Assembly (NCBI RefSeq): GCF_016287535.1
Contig: NZ_JAEFAJ010000003.1
Coordinates: 65,817-129,816, forward strand
Reading direction: 5' to 3'
Source: Ruminococcus sp.
Lineage (GTDB): Bacteria; Bacillota; Clostridia; Oscillospirales; Ruminococcaceae
DNA: 64,000 nucleotides
In this document: in pieces, positions 61,035 through 64,000 of the stretch
How positions within the stretch are numbered: the first letter of the stretch is position 1
How the letters are laid out: the number at the start of each line of letters is the position of its first letter
Position numbers and translations under genes: made by a program
The notes under the pieces: model-generated
Databases searched by the model: none
What the model saw: only the letters and a program-made list of their open reading frames with translations
Told to the model about the DNA's origin: nothing

Positions 61035-62426
61035 ATGAAATATCAGAAGCTCCTGAGCATAATTCTTTCTGCTGCAATATCTGCCGGCAGTATTTTTCCG
61101 GTATCGGTCAATGCTGCCGTTACAGGTGATATAGACGGTGACGGCGCCGCAACTGCCGATGACCTTGCACTTCTGCAGGATTACGTTCTCGGCAGCAAAG
61201 AACTTACAAAGGCTCAGTCAGAAGCCGCTGACCTCAACGGTGACGGAAAAACAGACGTCCATGACGTCGTACAGCTGCGCAAGACCATTCTTTCCGCCGA
61301 AAGGTCACTGAAATTCACAGCGGTAACAAAAAGAATAACTTCAGGCTATAAGGATACTCTCAAAAAAATCGATATCTCCGACAGCGGTTGTGCTGTCACC
61401 TCAACAGCGGAACTGAAAGCAGCTCTTTCGCCTTATTTTGAGGACAGCGTTATAAACAGCCAGCTTGAGACATATAACGACGCTTTCTTTGAAAAATCCG
61501 TGCTCCTTATGCAGCCTGTCTACCTTAACCCTGCAAATTACCAGAAGAAAAAAGTAGTCACCACCGACACCTGCGGCTGCAGCAGCAGTTATGCCGGTAC
61601 ATATACGACCAAAAACGTAACCTCCTACCTCAATATCAGAAAAGAGCACTCGGCAAGCTCAGAGTCTATAGGCAGGATCCCGCCCAACGCAGTGATACCT
61701 GTCACCTACGGAGACGGTCAGTGGGCTCACGTAACGTATGACGGAGTATCCGGATACGCGAACATGGATTATATGCAGAAGGTGTCAGAGCCTGCTCCCA
61801 CATATGAATTCCTGCCGGATATCAAGTTTGACTCCGTTAAATACACCGGCGGAAAGATCGAGATAACCGCAAGCGAATTCAAGGCAAGCGCTCCGGTAGG
61901 ATTCGCTCCGGCGATAATACTTGAAGCTGTTATAGACAGGAAGGACTACTACGCGGAAGGTACCAAGTGGAACGTCACCATTACCGTGTCCCCCGCAGAT
62001 AAATATGACTATCCGCTGGCAAAAGCCTGTCTTGATAATGTCGGCTGGGATCTTCAGGCAGCTTTCAACGCTGCTGCCGGTATAACATATTACGGTCAGA
62101 CAGACGATATGCCGCAGGATACAGATCACTCCCTTGAATTCTATGCCGACTTCGGCTTCAAAAACGGAAAGGGCAACTGCTATGTAATGGCGGCTATGTT
62201 CTGCGAAATGGCAAGACTTCTCGGCTACGACGCACACCTTATTTCAGGAAAGGTACCTCTCCTCAAGGGCGGATACGGACCTCATTCATGGGCAGAGGTA
62301 AACGTAAACGGCACTGTTTACGTCTGTGATCCTGATTTTACCAACGAAACCAAAAGAAATGGTTATATGATAACATATGGTCAGTCCGGTACGTGGAAAT
62401 ACGTAAAGGATATAACTATGGACTGA
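61035..62426 (+). CDS. Secreted transglutaminase-like protein with dockerin and SH3 domain
   Basis: The 463-residue protein has a signal peptide, a dockerin directly after it (loops DIDGDGAATADDL and DLNGDGKTDVHDV), a central region with a Cys pair (CGCSS), an SH3b module (about 195-250, YLNIRKEHSASSESIG) and a transglutaminase-like domain near the C-terminus. GKGNCYVMAAMFCEMARLLG carries the nucleophile Cys, GPHSWAEVNV the His and VCDPDFTN the Asp. It may process or cross-link surface proteins or peptidoglycan peptides. The ATG seven bases after AAAGGAAG is used. It follows the second ECF pair on the same strand after 150 bp. Confidence 0.88.
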   Translation: MKYQKLLSIILSAAISAGSIFPVSVNAAVTGDIDGDGAATADDLALLQDYVLGSKELTKAQSEAADLNGDGKTDVHDVVQLRKTILSAERSLKFTAVTKRITSGYKDTLKKIDISDSGCAVTSTAELKAALSPYFEDSVINSQLETYNDAFFEKSVLLMQPVYLNPANYQKKKVVTTDTCGCSSSYAGTYTTKNVTSYLNIRKEHSASSESIGRIPPNAVIPVTYGDGQWAHVTYDGVSGYANMDYMQKVSEPAPTYEFLPDIKFDSVKYTGGKIEITASEFKASAPVGFAPAIILEAVIDRKDYYAEGTKWNVTITVSPADKYDYPLAKACLDNVGWDLQAAFNAAAGITYYGQTDDMPQDTDHSLEFYADFGFKNGKGNCYVMAAMFCEMARLLGYDAHLISGKVPLLKGGYGPHSWAEVNVNGTVYVCDPDFTNETKRNGYMITYGQSGTWKYVKDITMD

Positions 62427-62442
62427 TCAAGGAGGATAAAAT

Positions 62443-63225
62443 ATGAAAAAAGCAATGGCAACTCTCACATTTCTTGCAGTTCTCACTCTTGCAGGCTGCG
62501 GAAATGTAACCCCTTCAGCTGACGTTACCCCTGCGGCAACTGCAGCTGTAACAGAAAAAGCTGAAGGCAGTCTCAAGCTCATCGGCGAAAAAACTGACGC
62601 TGAGAACGTATTTGACGTCGTTCTCGCAAACAAGACACAAAAAGATATAGACAGCTTCACAGTAAAATCAGGCGCTGATGAAAAATACCCCTCAAATATG
62701 CTCAAGCAGGATGACAGCTTCGCTGTAAACGAATCACGTCTCCTTTACTATGCTCCGACAAGCACGGCAGACCATGCTCTCGGAAACAACGGCGCTCTTG
62801 CAAATGAAGAGTATACCATAAAGATCACCTTCAGCGACAAAAAGTCCGCCGAGCTTCATCAGTTCCCTTTCAAGGACGCTGATACAACCGAGATCTTCCT
62901 TGACGGAGATACCGCTTACATTGAATACACCTCAAAGTTCACAGGCAAGAAGGTCTCTACAAAGGAAGCCGAGAAAATGATAGCCTCCACTGTTGCTGCA
63001 GAGACAACAACGGAAGCCGCGACAGAAAGCACTACCGCGGAAGAGACTGTATATACCGAGCCTTCTTACGACGAACCGGTATATACCGAACCTGCACCTA
63101 CTTACGTAGAGCCTGCTACGACACAGGCTCCCGTTTACACAGAACCTCCTACAGAGGCACCTGCTCCTACGGAAGCTCCTACAGAGGCTGCCACAGGCTG
63201 CGGAGACAATTTCCTGTTCAACTGA
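62443..63225 (+). CDS. Lipoprotein with Thr/Glu/Pro repeats
   Basis: The 260-residue protein has a lipobox LTLAGC (Cys at 19) and a beta-rich domain (about 40-175). A C-terminal low-complexity tail follows, made of short units such as PVYTEP, PSYDEP, PTEAP and related forms. The tail may span the cell wall. AGGAGG lies before the ATG, 16 bp after the transglutaminase gene, so they are probably co-transcribed. No enzymatic motif seen. Confidence 0.83.
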   Translation: MKKAMATLTFLAVLTLAGCGNVTPSADVTPAATAAVTEKAEGSLKLIGEKTDAENVFDVVLANKTQKDIDSFTVKSGADEKYPSNMLKQDDSFAVNESRLLYYAPTSTADHALGNNGALANEEYTIKITFSDKKSAELHQFPFKDADTTEIFLDGDTAYIEYTSKFTGKKVSTKEAEKMIASTVAAETTTEAATESTTAEETVYTEPSYDEPVYTEPAPTYVEPATTQAPVYTEPPTEAPAPTEAPTEAATGCGDNFLFN

Positions 63226-63229
63226 TATC

Positions 63230-64000
63230 ATGAAGAACAAGATACTTTACCTAAGCCGTCTGAAAGCCCTTGCGTGTATCGCAGTCACGGTACTTCACAC
63301 TTTCCTTGCAGCAAAGAGTCTCTCGTCAGACCCGGCTGTTCAGGGAGGCATGATGTCCGTAAGAAACGCGATGATGTGGGCTGTACCATGTTTCGTCATG
63401 GCTTCCGGAGCACTTCTTCTTGATAACAAACGTGTACTTACAATGAAAAAGCTTTTCGGCAAATATGTGTTCCGTATGGTCACAGCGCTTATCGCTTTTT
63501 CAGTTCTCTTCTCACTTTTTGACGGTATACTCATCAATCATACCCCTGCAGGCGGGATAGTAAAGGATATCTTCAGCGATATCTTCCTCGGAACAGGCTG
63601 GATACATATGTGGTACATTTACCTGCTGATAGGTATATATATGCTGCTGCCGCTGTATAAGCTGATAAGCGAACATTCTTCACCCGGACAGCTCAGGTAT
63701 CTTATGCTGGTATATACTGTATTCCTGTCACTGATACCATTTATTGAGACATTGTCCGGAAAAAAGCTGCCCTTCTATATATGCGTCTTCAGCATATATC
63801 CGCTGTACCTTTTCTTAGGTCATGTCCTTCACACCGGTATAATCAAGCTGCCGAAAAACGCCTGCGGGATAATGTTCCTGATATGCACGGGAATAACCGC
63901 TATGCTTACCGTTTACGGCTATTCGGTTTCAAAAAGCGCTCCCGAAACCAGCGGAAAGCTGATATCTCTTCTTGGGGTATATTCGTTCCCGGTGTACATA
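63230..64000 (+). CDS. Acyltransferase family 3 membrane protein, partial
   Basis: The gene starts four bases after the lipoprotein stop and runs off the right edge; 257 residues are visible. The opening has RLKALACIAVTVLHT, where the conserved R and H of acyltransferase-3 (OafA/NodX) enzymes stand, followed by about seven hydrophobic segments and WAVPCFVMASGALLL and GTGWIHMWYIYLLIGIYML (typical of the family). Such enzymes O-acetylate or O-acylate surface polysaccharides or peptidoglycan. No strong ribosome site; probably coupled. Confidence 0.85.
   Translation, partial: MKNKILYLSRLKALACIAVTVLHTFLAAKSLSSDPAVQGGMMSVRNAMMWAVPCFVMASGALLLDNKRVLTMKKLFGKYVFRMVTALIAFSVLFSLFDGILINHTPAGGIVKDIFSDIFLGTGWIHMWYIYLLIGIYMLLPLYKLISEHSSPGQLRYLMLVYTVFLSLIPFIETLSGKKLPFYICVFSIYPLYLFLGHVLHTGIIKLPKNACGIMFLICTGITAMLTVYGYSVSKSAPETSGKLISLLGVYSFPVYI

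Overview
The window reads as chromosome of an anaerobic, fibre-degrading, low-to-mid-GC Firmicute, most probably a Ruminococcus of the R. albus / R. flavefaciens group (family-level inference, no search run). The evidence is four secreted proteins with paired dockerin calcium loops and Thr/Ser-rich linkers, an NAD-linked trimeric [FeFe]-hydrogenase, the HydG maturase, rubrerythrin, Firmicute-type L27 with its Prp protease, and an arabinose operon under an AraR-type repressor. Promoters are strikingly regular: many are TTGACA/TATAAT-like with exactly 17 bp between hexamers.

Layout. 1-1.1 kb: an ECF sigma factor and its membrane partner, cut by the edge. 1.2-3.4 kb: plsY and a MATE exporter. 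3.4-8.7 kb: a zinc-ribbon/rubrerythrin pair and the hydCBA hydrogenase operon. 9.2-11 kb: a DUF4250 protein and a secreted dockerin protein with InlB-type repeats. 11-15.8 kb: mntP, an acetyltransferase, and the rplU-prp-rpmA-obgE-mrnC-yebC block behind an L21 leader. 15.9-23.8 kb: a likely six-gene operon, moxR-DUF58-transglutaminase-C39/dockerin-prmA-unknown. 24-27.7 kb: two paralogous membrane proteins, tsf, an inverted-repeat element, rpsB and ylmC. 27.8-30.3 kb: a 56-residue anchor-like peptide, then TM1266 regulator-flavoprotein-hydG behind a leader with a terminator. 30.6-36 kb: an accessory stretch of small unknown genes, mostly with their own promoter and terminator, with a complete tRNA-Leu and a duplicated tRNA-Leu 5' half. 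36-46.8 kb: araR-araC-like-ABC sugar importer-araB-araA-araD. 47-50.6 kb: a GGDEF protein and a secreted metallophosphoesterase that appears to start at AUC. 50.6-52.5 kb: an Lsa-type ABC-F gene behind an attenuator-like leader. 52.5-57.2 kb: a GntR(YtrA)-ABC transporter-serine hydrolase operon. 57.4-64 kb: a dockerin serpin, a second ECF sigma/membrane partner pair, a dockerin-SH3-transglutaminase protein, a lipoprotein and an acyltransferase cut by the right edge.

How it fits together. HydABC would reoxidise NADH and ferredoxin from sugar fermentation, and HydG helps build its active site. AraR boxes at three promoters tie arabinose uptake to the AraBAD pathway. The dockerin proteins (a protease inhibitor, a C39-like peptidase, a transglutaminase-like protein and a repeat protein) are not obvious glycoside hydrolases. 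They point to cell-surface or cellulosome-associated maintenance functions, possibly controlled by the two ECF systems.

Limits: all functions are assigned from residues and motifs recognised by eye. No homology search, structure prediction or RNA folding was run.
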